Shown piece after piece: positions 13,346 to 24,657 of a stretch of 64,000 nucleotides of DNA (positions within the stretch are counted from its first letter, which is position 1; each line of letters begins with the position of its first letter). A program made the translations under genes and the position numbers. Under the pieces are notes generated by a model. The model was given only the letters and a program-made list of their open reading frames with translations, did no database searches and was not told where the DNA came from. The stretch is from Oryzias latipes. Its lineage: Eukaryota > Chordata > Actinopteri > Beloniformes > Adrianichthyidae. The stretch covers positions 6,119,307 through 6,183,306 of the forward strand of contig NC_019866.2 of the NCBI RefSeq assembly GCF_002234675.1, in the 5' to 3' direction.

Positions 13346-14723
13346 GCCTTTGGGCCTTTAAATTGATATTTATGTGAATATTTGTCTGAATATTTGTCTG
13401 TTTGACTGTAGGTGTAGTTGATTATGTGAAACATGTACATTTTAAAACAAAGAAATCAGTCTTGTTCTTGAGGTCTGAATCCAATTCAGATCAGCAGCTG
13501 CTGATTCTCCAGGAGTTTCTTTACTTAAATTTAATCTATTAGGTAAGAAAAAATCTCAAACGTCCCTAATTTAACCCATTTCGGCATATATTTGCTTTTC
13601 TAATCAGTTTGAAAGTCAGTTGAGACTGTAACCGTGCACACTTGAGAATGTATCCTTTTGCTTCCATCAGCGATCAATTAGACCTGATGACCCAGTTTCA
13701 CTGCGCTCATACGTGCACATTCATCACTTCTTTCAAGATGAAATAGACCAGTTTTTTCCCCAGTGCATGACAACATGTCAGTGTTATATTTTGAGCTGTC
13801 AAATCTGACAAACGTATATATTTAAAAGCAAAACAATGACAGGGAATCTGCTGACTGCAGAAATTGCATTTTTAAACATCTTTTAAACAGCAAACTAAGT
13901 TCATAATTTATCATCAGCTCAAACTGAATTTATTGGGGTTTTAGTAAACATTGAAGTGAAAGAAACAAGTTAACTAAACAAACTTATTTACCATAAAAAA
14001 TGGCTTCAAATCAGAGACTTTAAGTCTAATTTCGTTCATTTCAATTCTGCTTGATTTTTTTTTCAGCCAATTGTTACGAAAAGGCAAATCGCACATGAAA
14101 CGCTTGTAAAAAGAAGACTGAAAACATCTTCAAAACACATAAAAAGCTGTGTTGTCTGTATCTTAACTGTCATGGTGCCTCTGTCAGCCCCGCCCCTCTC
14201 TGCTCTGCTCTGGAGGATTCCCAGCTGTTGCCACTCACCTCATTAGCCCTGCTGCCTTCTTAATGAGATCCACAGCCAGTATTTGTCGCCAGTTCGTTGC
14301 TCCTCCATGGTGCTTGTCAGGTCATTCATGTTCATTCCAAAGAAAAATTCTTCTTTTAGTAATTGTGCCTTATCGTCTCGTTTCCAGGATGTTATCACCA
14401 CGAGTGCTACCTGGGATTCCCTCCGGGACGGTCCGATCATTCCACGCTTGCCTCATCAGCTGTTCATGCCCTCACAGCCTTCACAGAAGTCCTCCAGCTA
14501 CGCCACATCTTCTTGCTACTCACCTGCAGTCTGAAACCAAAGTTCCCGCTTTTGGAAAACCACCTGCAAGAAAAATAAATCTAAAATACTTACCATAAAT
14601 CTCTCCTGTTATCTTTCCAGGTTCCAGCATCCGGGTCTGCTTCAAAGTCTCAAAACATGGCATTTAAAAAATAAAACATTCTAACACAAGTGATTTAAAA
14701 AAACCAATATTTGTAAAAATTGA

Positions 14724-14759
14724 GAATGTGATTTAGATAAAGACCGACAATTCCATGTC
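14724..14759 (+). repeat. 36-bp inverted repeat, left arm, outside the Tc1 element
   Basis: These 36 bases (starting GAATGTGATTTAGATAAAGA) are the exact reverse complement of 16315-16350. The right arm lies outside the canonical Tc1 terminus there, so this is not an ordinary terminal inverted repeat. Confidence 0.9.
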
Positions 14760-14772
14760 CAATTGTCTAAAT

Positions 14773-16305
14773 TAACCAGTTCTCTGAAATATTGTTCACA
14801 AATCTGTCTAAACTTGTGATAGTGAGCACTTCTTCTTTGCCAAGGCAATCCATCCAAGCTCGCAGGTATATCAAGATGCTGATTAGACAACATGAGTATT
14901 GCACAGGTGTGCCTTAGACTGGCCACAAGAAAAGGCCCCTCTGAAATCTTCAGTTTTGTTTTATTGAGGGGGTCAGGGGACTCAGACAACCAGTCAGTAT
15001 CTGGTGTGACCACCATTTGCCTCATGAAGTGCGACACATTTCCTTCGCATAGAGTTGATCAGGTTGTCTATTGTGGCCTGTGGAATGTTGGTCCACTCCT
15101 CTTCAATGGCTGTGCGAAGTTGCTGGATATTGGCAGGAACTGGAACACGCTGTTGTATAAGCTGATCCAGAGCATCCCAAACATGCTCAAGGGGTGGCAT
15201 GTCTGGTGAGTATGCTGGCCATGCAAGAACTGGGATGTTTTCACCTCCCAAGAATTGTATACAGATCCTTGCAACATGTGGCCGTGCATTATCATGCTGC
15301 AACATGAGGTGATGTTGTTGGATGTACGGCACAACAATGGGCCCCAGGATCTCGTCACAGTATCTCTGTGCATTCAAAAGGCCATCAATGTAATGCACCT
15401 GTGTTCTTCGCCCATAACATATACCTGCCCATACCTTAACCCCACCACCACCATGGGTTACTCGATCCACAACATTGATATCAGAAAACCGCTCACCCAC
15501 ACGACGCCACACACGCTGTCTGCCATCTGCCCTGAACAGTGTAAACCGGGATTCATCCATGAAGAGAACACCTCTCCAACGTGCCAGAAGCCATTGCATG
15601 TGAGCATTTGCCCACTCAAGTCGGTTACGACGACAAACTGGAGTGAGGTCGAGACCTCGATGAGGACGACGAGCATGCAGATGAGCTTCCCTGAGACAGT
15701 TTCTGACAGTTTGTTGAGAAATTCTGTGGTTATGCAAACCAATTGTTTCAGCAGCTGTCCGAGTGGCTGGTTTCAGACGATCTTGGAGGTGGACATGCTG
15801 GATGTGGAGGTCTTGGGCTGGTGTGGTTACACGTGGTCTGCGGTTGTGAGGCCAGTTGGATGTGCTGCCAAATTCTCGGAAACGCCTTTGGAGACGGCTT
15901 ATGGTGGAGAAATGGACATTCAATTCCCTAACAACAGCTCTGGTGGACATTCCTGCTATCAGCATGCCAATTGCACGCTCCCTCAAAACTTACGACATCT
16001 GTGGCATTATGCTGTGTGATACAACTGAAGATTTCAGAGTGGCCTTTTCTTGTGGCCAGTCTAAGGCACACCTGTGCAATAATCATGCTGTCTAATCAGC
16101 ATCTTGATATGGCATACCTGCGAGGTGGGATGGCTGGTCTTGGCAAAGGAGAAGTGCTCACTATCACAGATTTAGACAAATTTGTGAACAATATTTCAGA
16201 GAACTGGTTATTTTGTGTACGTGGAAAATGTTTCACATCTTTGAGTTCATACCATAAAAAATGGGAGCAATAACAAAAGTGTTGCGTTTGTATTTTTCAT
16301 CAGTG
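14773..16305 (-). mobile_element. Tc1/mariner-type transposon, left end rearranged
   Basis: Long subterminal inverted repeats (about 14773-14947 against about 16030-16210) surround a DD34E transposase. The right end continues outward through a stretch including ATACAAACGCAACAC (on the minus strand) to CAGTG followed by TA at 16306-16307. This matches what I recall as the canonical tip of this fish Tc1-like family. The left copy lacks the corresponding outer ~100 bp and is replaced by about 13 unrelated bases plus an inverted copy of right-flank DNA. The element is therefore unlikely to be mobile. Confidence 0.85.
14994..16007 (-). pseudogene. Tc1-like transposase, start disabled by a nonsense codon
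   Basis: A 330-codon open frame (15986-14994) encodes a nearly complete Tc1-family transposase. It has an N-terminal helix-turn-helix region (STISRLQRRFREFG), then the catalytic triad in FMDES, QHDNARPH and SPDMPPLEHVWD with exactly 34 residues between the second D and the E. It ends GHTRY-stop. The open frame begins at TTG, not ATG. In the same frame upstream, the natural-looking start ATG-CCA-CAG-ATG-TCG at 16007-15993 runs straight into TAA at 15992-15990. The first in-frame ATG after that stop is at 15965, inside the DNA-binding region. So the enzyme looks intact by length but has lost its N-terminus, probably through a CAA-to-TAA change (inferred from family memory). Confidence 0.85.
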
Positions 16306-16314
16306 TATTAGTTA

Positions 16315-16350
16315 GACATGGAATTGTCGGTCTTTATCTAAATCACATTC
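16315..16350 (+). repeat. 36-bp inverted repeat, right arm
   Basis: Perfect reverse complement of 14724-14759, beginning 8 bases beyond the TA that closes the right end of the Tc1 element. Confidence 0.9.
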
Positions 16351-18069
16351 TTAATTCTTCTGTTTCCTATGTATTTCTATTCCAATTTAGCAGCAGAAGA
16401 TTTGGAAAATTGTATTTATTTTTATAAGAATTAAAGAAAGTGCTTATGCTGGTGAGAATGGCAGGAAAAAACTAAGTCCTTGTTTTTTTTTAATCTATAA
16501 AGATAACTACTTGTAGGGTTGATTAAATATGTTTTATTTAATTCTGTAAAGTTTGTATTGCCTGAAAGAAAAATAAAGTTCATTGCCAATTGAAGTGTGA
16601 ACTCTTTGCAATCCAAATATATATATTTTTAAGTCATTTCTATTTTTTTCTTTCTTGCTGCCCTCCCTTCTTCCTCATTGTGAGAATGAGCTCCCCCAGG
16701 TCATGCAAGGCTTGTTCATTTCCGTGTGCTGTGTCCCAGAAAACCCTGATGGGCTCCACGTCACTCTCATCCTCGTCTTCTCCATTTTGCTAACACTCCC
16801 CTGATTTTCTTTTTCAATTTCCTGCAGCTCTGCAAGACAATGCAGTGCCACATCAAAGGCCGAAATCAGGGGCTTGATGGCTCATATTGGCAAAAAATAA
16901 AAAGGAAGGAAAATTGTTCACACGCAATTTTCATCCAAAAGCATTCGGGTGACTCATCTTACAATACATGTCCAACTGAGGCTCCATTTTCTCAAAGGTT
17001 TCCATATGGGAGGGTCAAAGCAGGATTCAGACAGCATGCTGTGCTGAAGACTTGAAACTATTTCTATATACACAGAATCAAGCAGGACTTTTATGAATGG
17101 CATGATGTGGACTGATAGTCTTATGTTTTCTGTCTCATTCACAGTCACATTGACTGAGCCTAATCCGCGTTTTGGACAGAAATGGCTGCAGCAGCACATG
17201 TGTACACCGAACAACAAAGCCAAAATCAAAGGGAAAAGATGCACACATAAACATCTCTGAAAAGTCTAGATATCAAATTGCGTCTAGATCCACTTCGGTT
17301 AATTTACCTCGGTATACTTATCGTTGCTCTTCTCCTAACAATGGTTGTATTGACTCAGCACTGTCGGTCTGATGCTGCTCTCCTGTTGTGGTGGAAAATG
17401 ACTTTCAAACAGCTTGATCAAATTAATTGCCTTGACTGTGAAGAGAGGAGGACAGACAATTAGCTACTGAAAGGGAAAAGACTGACAAGTGCGTTGTTTT
17501 CAAGAATAATTGAAAGGGAGGACAGCAGGCAGTAGGGAGATTGAAAGATGCAAAAAGAAAACGAGGCCCCAGATGAGCCCAGAAGAATAGACTGCTTTGA
17601 TTCTTCTCTTTGGCAGGAGTCAGAGGCTTTGTTACGCTCCATCTTGTGATGCATGCATCCCTGTTTTCCTTTGACAAAAAACTATCATTTGGCCAATTGA
17701 GTATAGACTAAAGAAATGTAGCTTCTCCAAAGAGGAACATACATTTTGAGGGATGCTGAACAGGAGATTGTGGCAACAGCAGGAAATATCCATCTTTCCC
17801 AACTCCTCATTGATTCCTGGTCTGTGTCGCTTTCCAGCATGCAGGAAGACGATGTAAGGATGTCGGTTGTTATCCTTCTACCAAGCTGAACATCAGCTCA
17901 ACAAACAGCATGATAGAACTATTCATGCACTCCTACAATCCTGCCGCATAGGAATTAGTAGCTTTGAGATTTTTTTATGTCATCCTTGCACGACCCGAGC
18001 TGAAGTAGCGTGAAGGTTTCAGAGAAATGGACGCAGTTCTCTAGACAACATGTAGTTGATGGCATACAG

Positions 18070-18097
18070 TTTTTCGCATGCAGGTGCATGCGAAAAA
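18070..18097. repeat. Perfect 12-bp hairpin
   Basis: TTTTTCGCATGC, spacer AGGT, then GCATGCGAAAAA. The arms are perfectly complementary. No promoter, gene end or RNA family is recognised nearby, so function is unknown. Confidence 0.85.
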
Positions 18098-18389
18098 TTC
18101 TGTTTTTCAAAGGTTAACAAATTGCTTTATTTACTTTTTTCACAGAAACTTTAATGTCCAAAGAAAAACTTGTAGTGGAAGAAATTGACCGCTATAGGCC
18201 ATGTCACACAGCCACTACGTACATTTTGCGGCCTTTCCACAGATGAATTTTCGGTCTTTCGTGATACATTTGTGATCAAGTTTATGAATATTTCTTGCAT
18301 TCGTCATTTGTCGATGTGTGCAGATGTCCGCCAAGGGTTTTGACCGACATTTCATTTTTATTAATATAGCCAAATATTTGCAACAATAG

Positions 18390-18525
18390 TAATTTCAATG
18401 GGCTTCATACCAGTAATTGGGTAATAAACATGAATAATAAAGAACATAAAGTCATACAGTTCAATAGGTAATGGCTAAACTAAACTAAACTGAGCATCTC
18501 TGCCCTTTGACCCTCCTTCTAACTT
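18390..18525 (+). mobile_element. Fragment of the L2-type LINE 3' region
   Basis: A series of blocks (GGGCTTCATACC, AGTTCAATAG, CTGCCCTTTGACCCTCCTTC) aligns in order with the 3' region of the LINE at 60497-61890 (GGGCTTCGAAGT, AGTTCAATAG, CTGCCCTTAGACCCCCCTTC). It is an old or diverged fragment with no coding part. Confidence 0.6.
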
Positions 18526-21500
18526 TAATATTGCGTATATGGCGCACATATCAGGTTCAAATGATGTAATTGATGCCGAAATGATTGATGCATGTGAACC
18601 ACCATGGTTTATGTTCTACATTGGTTTACGTGTTCTTTGCACGCTTTGATCAGACGCTAACTTCAAATAACTTGATGAAAAGGTGAAAGTGGGTTTAGCC
18701 CTAAGAAGGTCAAGAAAAAAAGAAGAATTAAAGTAAGTTATTATTGATGGTCCGTGCAATAATTTTAAGGAAATGTATTTACAGGAGGACAACTCATGTC
18801 ACGTCACACTGCGAGTGAAAAAGACAGAAAAGGATTCAACTTTTCTTGTTGGCAAAGTTATAGTTCCAGAACTAGATTTTTTTTTCTGCACATCAATACA
18901 GTTAATTTTTTTCTTTTTTCTGGCAGCGTTTTAGTCCCATGCAGTGCAGTAAATTGGACATCTTTGTCCCACAATACAAAAGCTCAGAACTTTGCTTTTA
19001 CAAATGAGAATCCCTTCATTATTTTAAACCGCTCTCTCTGTATGTCTGTGTAAAGCTGGAGTGCACTTCAACTACACACCATTTTTGAGTGACTTTAGTC
19101 CAGAAATTGGAGTTTTTCATATTTATTTCAGTAACAAAGATTGTGTTTAAGTAAATACTTTCTATACAGAAAATAAAATTGTTTTGAGATGAAGAAAAGC
19201 CAAAAAAGAGGGAAACAATTTTATGCTGCTGTGACCGTTTCATTAACCCTTTGACTGTAAACTTGTTATCAGACAAGAAAATAACAGAAGCTTCCTCTCG
19301 AGGAGTCTCCCAGAGGATCAATACCAGACCCTCAATCTGTAGAAATCCTTTTAGGCTCCTATCTCTGGCTCCGATGGCACCTGGAAACCGGCCTTGTGAT
19401 CGGAACAGTAGCTATCAGCCACCTCTACTTCCTGTTGTCTGAATCTGCTCACATCAGGGAACTAAAATGGTTTTGAATGCTGGCAAGGTCACAGATGATG
19501 AATGACTTTTCAGCTGCAGTTTTTCTCCTCCAGGCCTGAAGCTCCTGCTCCTTCACTTTCATCTTATTTATCCACACTTTATACCTTTTTAGTCTCAACC
19601 TCACTTTACCTATTTTCAAATTTTACCCTCTGTCTGCTCTCCACCATGATTAGATTTCCGGCTCTTTGAAGAAATTGGCCTTTTTATGTGGACTGCTTGA
19701 ATATTTTCTTCCCAGGTTTACAGCTGTAATCTGAAATAACCCAGAGAACATACATGCGTCTTGACTGCGTCACGCTAAAGAGGTTTTCATGGGATAATCA
19801 ATACATGAGACAGCCTGTTTCAGTGAAATGCTTTTCAGTTCCTCATGTCCAACTGCTTTCAGCGCATGAAAGCTCCATAAACTCTGATTTTAGAGGAGCG
19901 CCACTTCAACTCTGCACCACAGAGACACAAGGACACTCGACGATATATTTAGTTTTGCCTGCAGTTGACAATTGTCAGACAAAAAAACAAAAAACAAAAC
20001 AAATGGGAGACTGTAATTGGGGTTTAAAAGCAATTACAAATGGCAAAAGATTAATACTTTACCTGTAACCTAACAGCAAACACCAATGGATGTGAATCAA
20101 TTTTTCCTGACAACAATCAGAAAAACACAAAGTATTAATTATATTAATTAGTTAAATTGACATTATAATAGATTTGGAAAACAGTGCCATTGCACATCAA
20201 CCTCTTAAAAAAAGGATGCCTTGTGTAACAACGTATTAAAGTAAATGTCCAAATATATCTTTAATCCACATTTTCTTCTTTCTTGGAACCAAACAAGACC
20301 ACCCTCAGCTCTCTGTCATGGAATCAGGGTGGCGATGGGTAAACAAACCAGTGGGCTATCATTTCTGTTCACAATAATCCCTGTCAGCTTGAAAGACTCA
20401 GAAAGATTTAACGTGGATTAATGACAAGGATTAGAGGAAGACAAACGGTTCGCAGTTCATCAGAATAAAAGACAGAAGACAGAGACCTTCTGTACTCAGT
20501 GTACAAAGTACTTTTACCGGAAATGTAAAAACTTAAAAAACAAAACAAGAAAAGAACTACTAGAATGTTAATAGTATTATTTAGAAATGTAATTAAAATC
20601 GAAGTGCAATCATCCCTTATGTTTATATTTATTTATCATCCACAATCGGACATCTGCTCCCCCTTAATAACTTAAAACATGGACTCTTACAACCACAGAA
20701 AAGACCTCCAGCTTCTGAGTTGAGATCATGCCCGGAGAACTTGGCGGCATGTCTCAGCAGCATTAACACGGCTTCCTTTGCGTGGAGTTCAGTTTCAGGT
20801 TTCATTTCTGGATGGCGGTGAGTGACAATGAGTTTCCAAAGTGCTTTGGATCCCACCGGCTATAACTGACCGTGGCGGCATGAAGGGGGTTTGTCATGAA
20901 AGGCTGCCTGAGGGCTCACAGGTCAGGCGTCCCGAACAGAGGCCTGCAGCCGGGGGCCCTTAAAGTCTCTGAAACAGGTTTAGAAAAGCTGATGCTGATG
21001 TTGTTGACTGCAAGTTTTTTATTTATTTTTTTTGGTTCATGAAATTACAGTCGATGAAAACAGATAAAAGAAACAAGGTGGGGGGTAGCAAACAAAAGCC
21101 AAAGCACAAATACTCAGACAGAGACAAGCTTTTCTTTTATGTGCTCTATAATAAGCATGAAATAGGCGAGTTAACTCTTGACTCCGGCGTTCGCAGCAGA
21201 CTTCTTGTCCTCTTCACAGAGCTGCATCCTCAAACAAAGGACCCAGGCTACAAAATAATTCTCCTCAGATGAAGCCAAGCATGCTTTAAAGCTTCTGGGT
21301 GCTTAAATCAGCGTGCGGAATGAGTTGTTTCACGTAAAAGATGCGGTAGTTGAAGCATTGGTGATGGCAACAGAAACACAATGGTTCTGTGATGAGTCAA
21401 GCTGCAAAAAAGACTTAGAACACAGGGTGGGCTGCAGCTTAATGGCCACTTCAGAGGATAAATAAAGCCAAGGCAATGTAATGTTAACAAAAAGAGTGCA

Positions 21501-24500
21501 GAGGAAATGTCACTGCATGTCTGGCCTCTGAAGCTAAACTGATCTTGCAGAGTGAAAGCTGACAAGTTCACTGCAGTTTCCCAGGCTGCATGGCGGGCCG
21601 CCAGTTTAGGGGGCAGCTTTAAAGGCAGGAGACAATGATGCAGTAAAACAGTTTATGAGCTCAACATATGTCTATATATACATACGTGTGTCCTCTGAGG
21701 AGCATCTATATATCTGTCGATAGAAGACACGAAAACAATCTCAACAGAACAGGTTGTTTTACTTTTGAATGTATTTTATGGGGTGGGTCCTTTCTCTGAC
21801 TGTCATGAGTACTAGAGCGTCTGTGCACTAAAGTAACTGATAAATGAGTCTCTTTCATTTGTTTCACCACCTTTAAGTAGAAAACAGCTGCTATTTCTCC
21901 CTTTTTCTGTTACAAGTCAGTGTGTTCAAAAGTAACAACTGGATGATAACAATAACCTAAAATTAAAGCAGCAAGGGGTGTGGCTCAAAGGCAATACCTG
22001 CCCTCACCTTTTCCACTTTGACCCACCCTCTGCCACTGCCAGTGACAGAGCTCCACGTGACAAATTCATGAAAAAATCAACGTTTTTTTCAAAAATGGCG
22101 GCTTATTTGTCGGTTTTATGTCCATAGCAACAATTGTATTTTTTGGTCGTCTGGAGGGGACGAACACTTACTTTTAGAAGAATTGACAAAAGTAAACTTT
22201 TGGATTTCCTTGGCAACAGATGTATTCTGTTAACCACGCCCACATTCCTAATGAGTTTATATTATGTTTTATTGTTTGATTCAGCTTGAGCCAAATATTC
22301 ATGTGTTACAGTTTCACAACACTTCGCCCAAAAAATGTGCGAGCAGTAGAGGAACGCCACTTTAGCTTACCTGATAAGAATCCACAGCATCTAATTCCAA
22401 CATTAATGGCCTCCTTAAAATACTTGAGGAGTTGAGAAGCAATAGTTTGGAATTTCCTTAGAGAAGTTTAAAATTTGAAAATTCAAAAAAAGTCAATGAA
22501 ACTTCAGATTCTGAAATGTTTAGTTGAGCTCCGATTTTGGCCACATTCATTGTTTCGAGGGTTTCTCCCACTCCCATTATTTTTTTTTTTAGGGGGTGGG
22601 GGTCATTCACCAAATCCAAAATAAAAAATACTAGGTGCTAAATACATGCAAATTTTAGCTCAAAGCTGCTGTAAGAAAGAAACAAATTGGAAAACACTAT
22701 GATTGACCAAGCACTTTAAATCCTTTGATTTCAGGTGTATATTATTGTCAATCCACTCTTATACCACTCAGAAGGTTTTAAACCTACAATTATTCTGCAG
22801 GTTCCTTTCCACTGACTCCTGGGTCCACTCTCGAGACTTTTCACTAGTGGGGCATTGAAAAAACTAGGACATTACCAAAAATCTGTCAAATCAAATTAAG
22901 CAGCTGAAAGCAACTCTAACATAAAATTCTCACTCAAACACTTCAGATGTTTTAAATAATACTTCAGCACCAACGTCAGAGTTTTGGGTTTAATCGTGTT
23001 GAAGAAGCTGCCTCCTGCTTGTGCTCACATTCACATACAAATGTTTCCCCGGATCCCAGCAACAAGACTCTATTGTGTTCACACTGCCCTCCGAATTTCA
23101 ACAAACGCACACATTTAGACTCATGCATAAAGATTATTATCCAACAATCAAGCAATTCAAGCTGCTTCAATTTTAGAAGGCTGCTAATTGCAATTAAAAT
23201 GCATGGTGTGCTGAGCTGGGAAGTAAGGGAAAAGTAATCAGTGCTGATTATGGAGCCTGATCCTGATCACCGAGCGGCTGCTTTCTGCCAGGCAGGACTG
23301 ATACGGACGGGGCAGAGCCTGTTTTCTGAGCGATTATGTCCACGGCAGTACCGCTGACTGCAGCTCTGCCAGATTTGAGAGGATTACGGCAGATGTGACA
23401 CGGCGAGGTTGACCTAATCATGTCATGCTTGGAGAAACTCACAGAACAGACATTTTTAAAGGGCAAAATGAATCCATACACTACGGAGGCTCATGGGAGA
23501 ATGAAGCTTCAGATTTCTTTGTTTGTTAGTGACAATTCTCATTGCAGCTGAATCTGAACTGCTGTGTAAGGAACATTCCTTAAGCAATAACTATGACTTG
23601 CAGTCAAACTTTGCCTTTTCAGAACTGCTGCTGATAAGCAGCAGCTTATTCAGTAAAAGTCAGCATTTAAGTAGAGTGGGGGGAGGAGCTGGTTGCCAAC
23701 AGGAAAGGAAATGCAAACTGCTGGGGCCCCACAGAAAAAAAGGCCCCTAATGACTACAAAAGACTAACCCGGGTGTTGTGTTTTGTTATTATTCATTTAT
23801 TTTATGTATGGCATTGTTTGTGTCTGTGAAACCCAATTTTGACCATTATCAAATTATTATTTTTTATTTAAGTTAGACTAAAATAGAATAGAATGGAATA
23901 GAGGCTAAAATGTTAGCACCATGGAGGCATACAGAACATAACAATTATAATGCAAGTGTAAACTTAGAAACTTAAGAGACCGACTTAAGAATGTTCTCTC
24001 AGGTTTGTTATCCAAGACTTAAATTAAACTAAAATGTATCTGGTTTTGACAGATCATCATTTTGTTGGTCCTTAAAATACAGTTTAAAAATTGCAAGTTT
24101 TTCATTTTTTCCCCAAAATTTTCAAGACCCCAATGAGCAATTTCTTCTGGAATAAAAACAGAAATTTGACTTTTTTTTTAAAAAAGCCGGCTCTTCTGAG
24201 GTCTTTTTTTGTTGTTGTCATTGTTCATCTTCAACAGTGTTCACTATGGTGTGACACATTTCCTTTGTGTCATAATAACATTCTTTTTGCAAGTTTGGAG
24301 AAAGCAGAAACTCAGAAAGTTACACAAAAACCAACACTGCCATCTAGTGGATATGAAAAGAACATTTAATTACAGAAGACTTGAGGCATTGTCAAGAACC
24401 TTGTGCTATCTTAGATGACCCCACCCTTACATTGAGGTGTTCTCCCTACCATGACAAAGGTGGATAAAGGTGGAAAGATTTCATGTAATCCATGGACATC

Positions 24501-24657
24501 AGTGAAGATCACAAATCACTGATGAATAAAGGTTCAGCTCACTGTCTAGTGGGTCTAGATGTGACACAGGTTCTGAACTATAAATAAAGCAACAGTTAAA
24601 ATGTTTTATATTTAAATAAAGAAAATGGAAGGATGATCCAGGTGGAGCCCATCTGTC

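Larger units (their letters stand above)
7277..14723. other. Gene-free stretch with simple repeats
   Basis: No exon was recognised on either strand. The identifiable content is a G-rich tract (8905-8967), a short LINE/SINE-like fragment (10014-10180), two TA microsatellites (10582-10627 and 12332-12418) and one MITE copy (about 13127-13345). The GC-richer part at 14180-14650 has overlapping open frames without homology and may be a fragment of an unclassified retroelement. Confidence 0.4.
16351..24657. other. Gene-free stretch downstream of dhx58
   Basis: No exon with homology or convincing splice context was found. Visible items are a 12-bp-stem hairpin (18070-18097) and an L2 3'-end fragment (about 18390-18525). 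The terminal part, next to 24,658, should contain the dhx58 3' UTR, but no canonical AATAAA was found close downstream of its stop on the minus strand. Confidence 0.4.

Noticed and set aside
14263-14640. Three overlapping plus-strand open frames in a GC-richer stretch
   Set aside because: Low-complexity Ser/Pro/Leu peptides in several frames with no recognisable family. Probably a fragment of an unclassified retroelement, not a gene.
15255-16019. Plus-strand open frame of 254 codons over the Tc1 element
   Set aside because: It is the antisense shadow of the minus-strand transposase. The minus-strand product has the DDE triad and family motifs; this one has none.
20629-20856. 75-codon minus-strand open frame with several cysteines (CGCKSPC)
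   Set aside because: No domain match, no splice or promoter context. The cysteine pattern does not fit a zinc finger.
23019-23237. Plus-strand peptide with CSHC and a later H and C, resembling a zinc finger
   Set aside because: Spacing does not match C2H2 or C2HC fingers and the frame has no flanking exon structure. Considered because znf385c is expected nearby.
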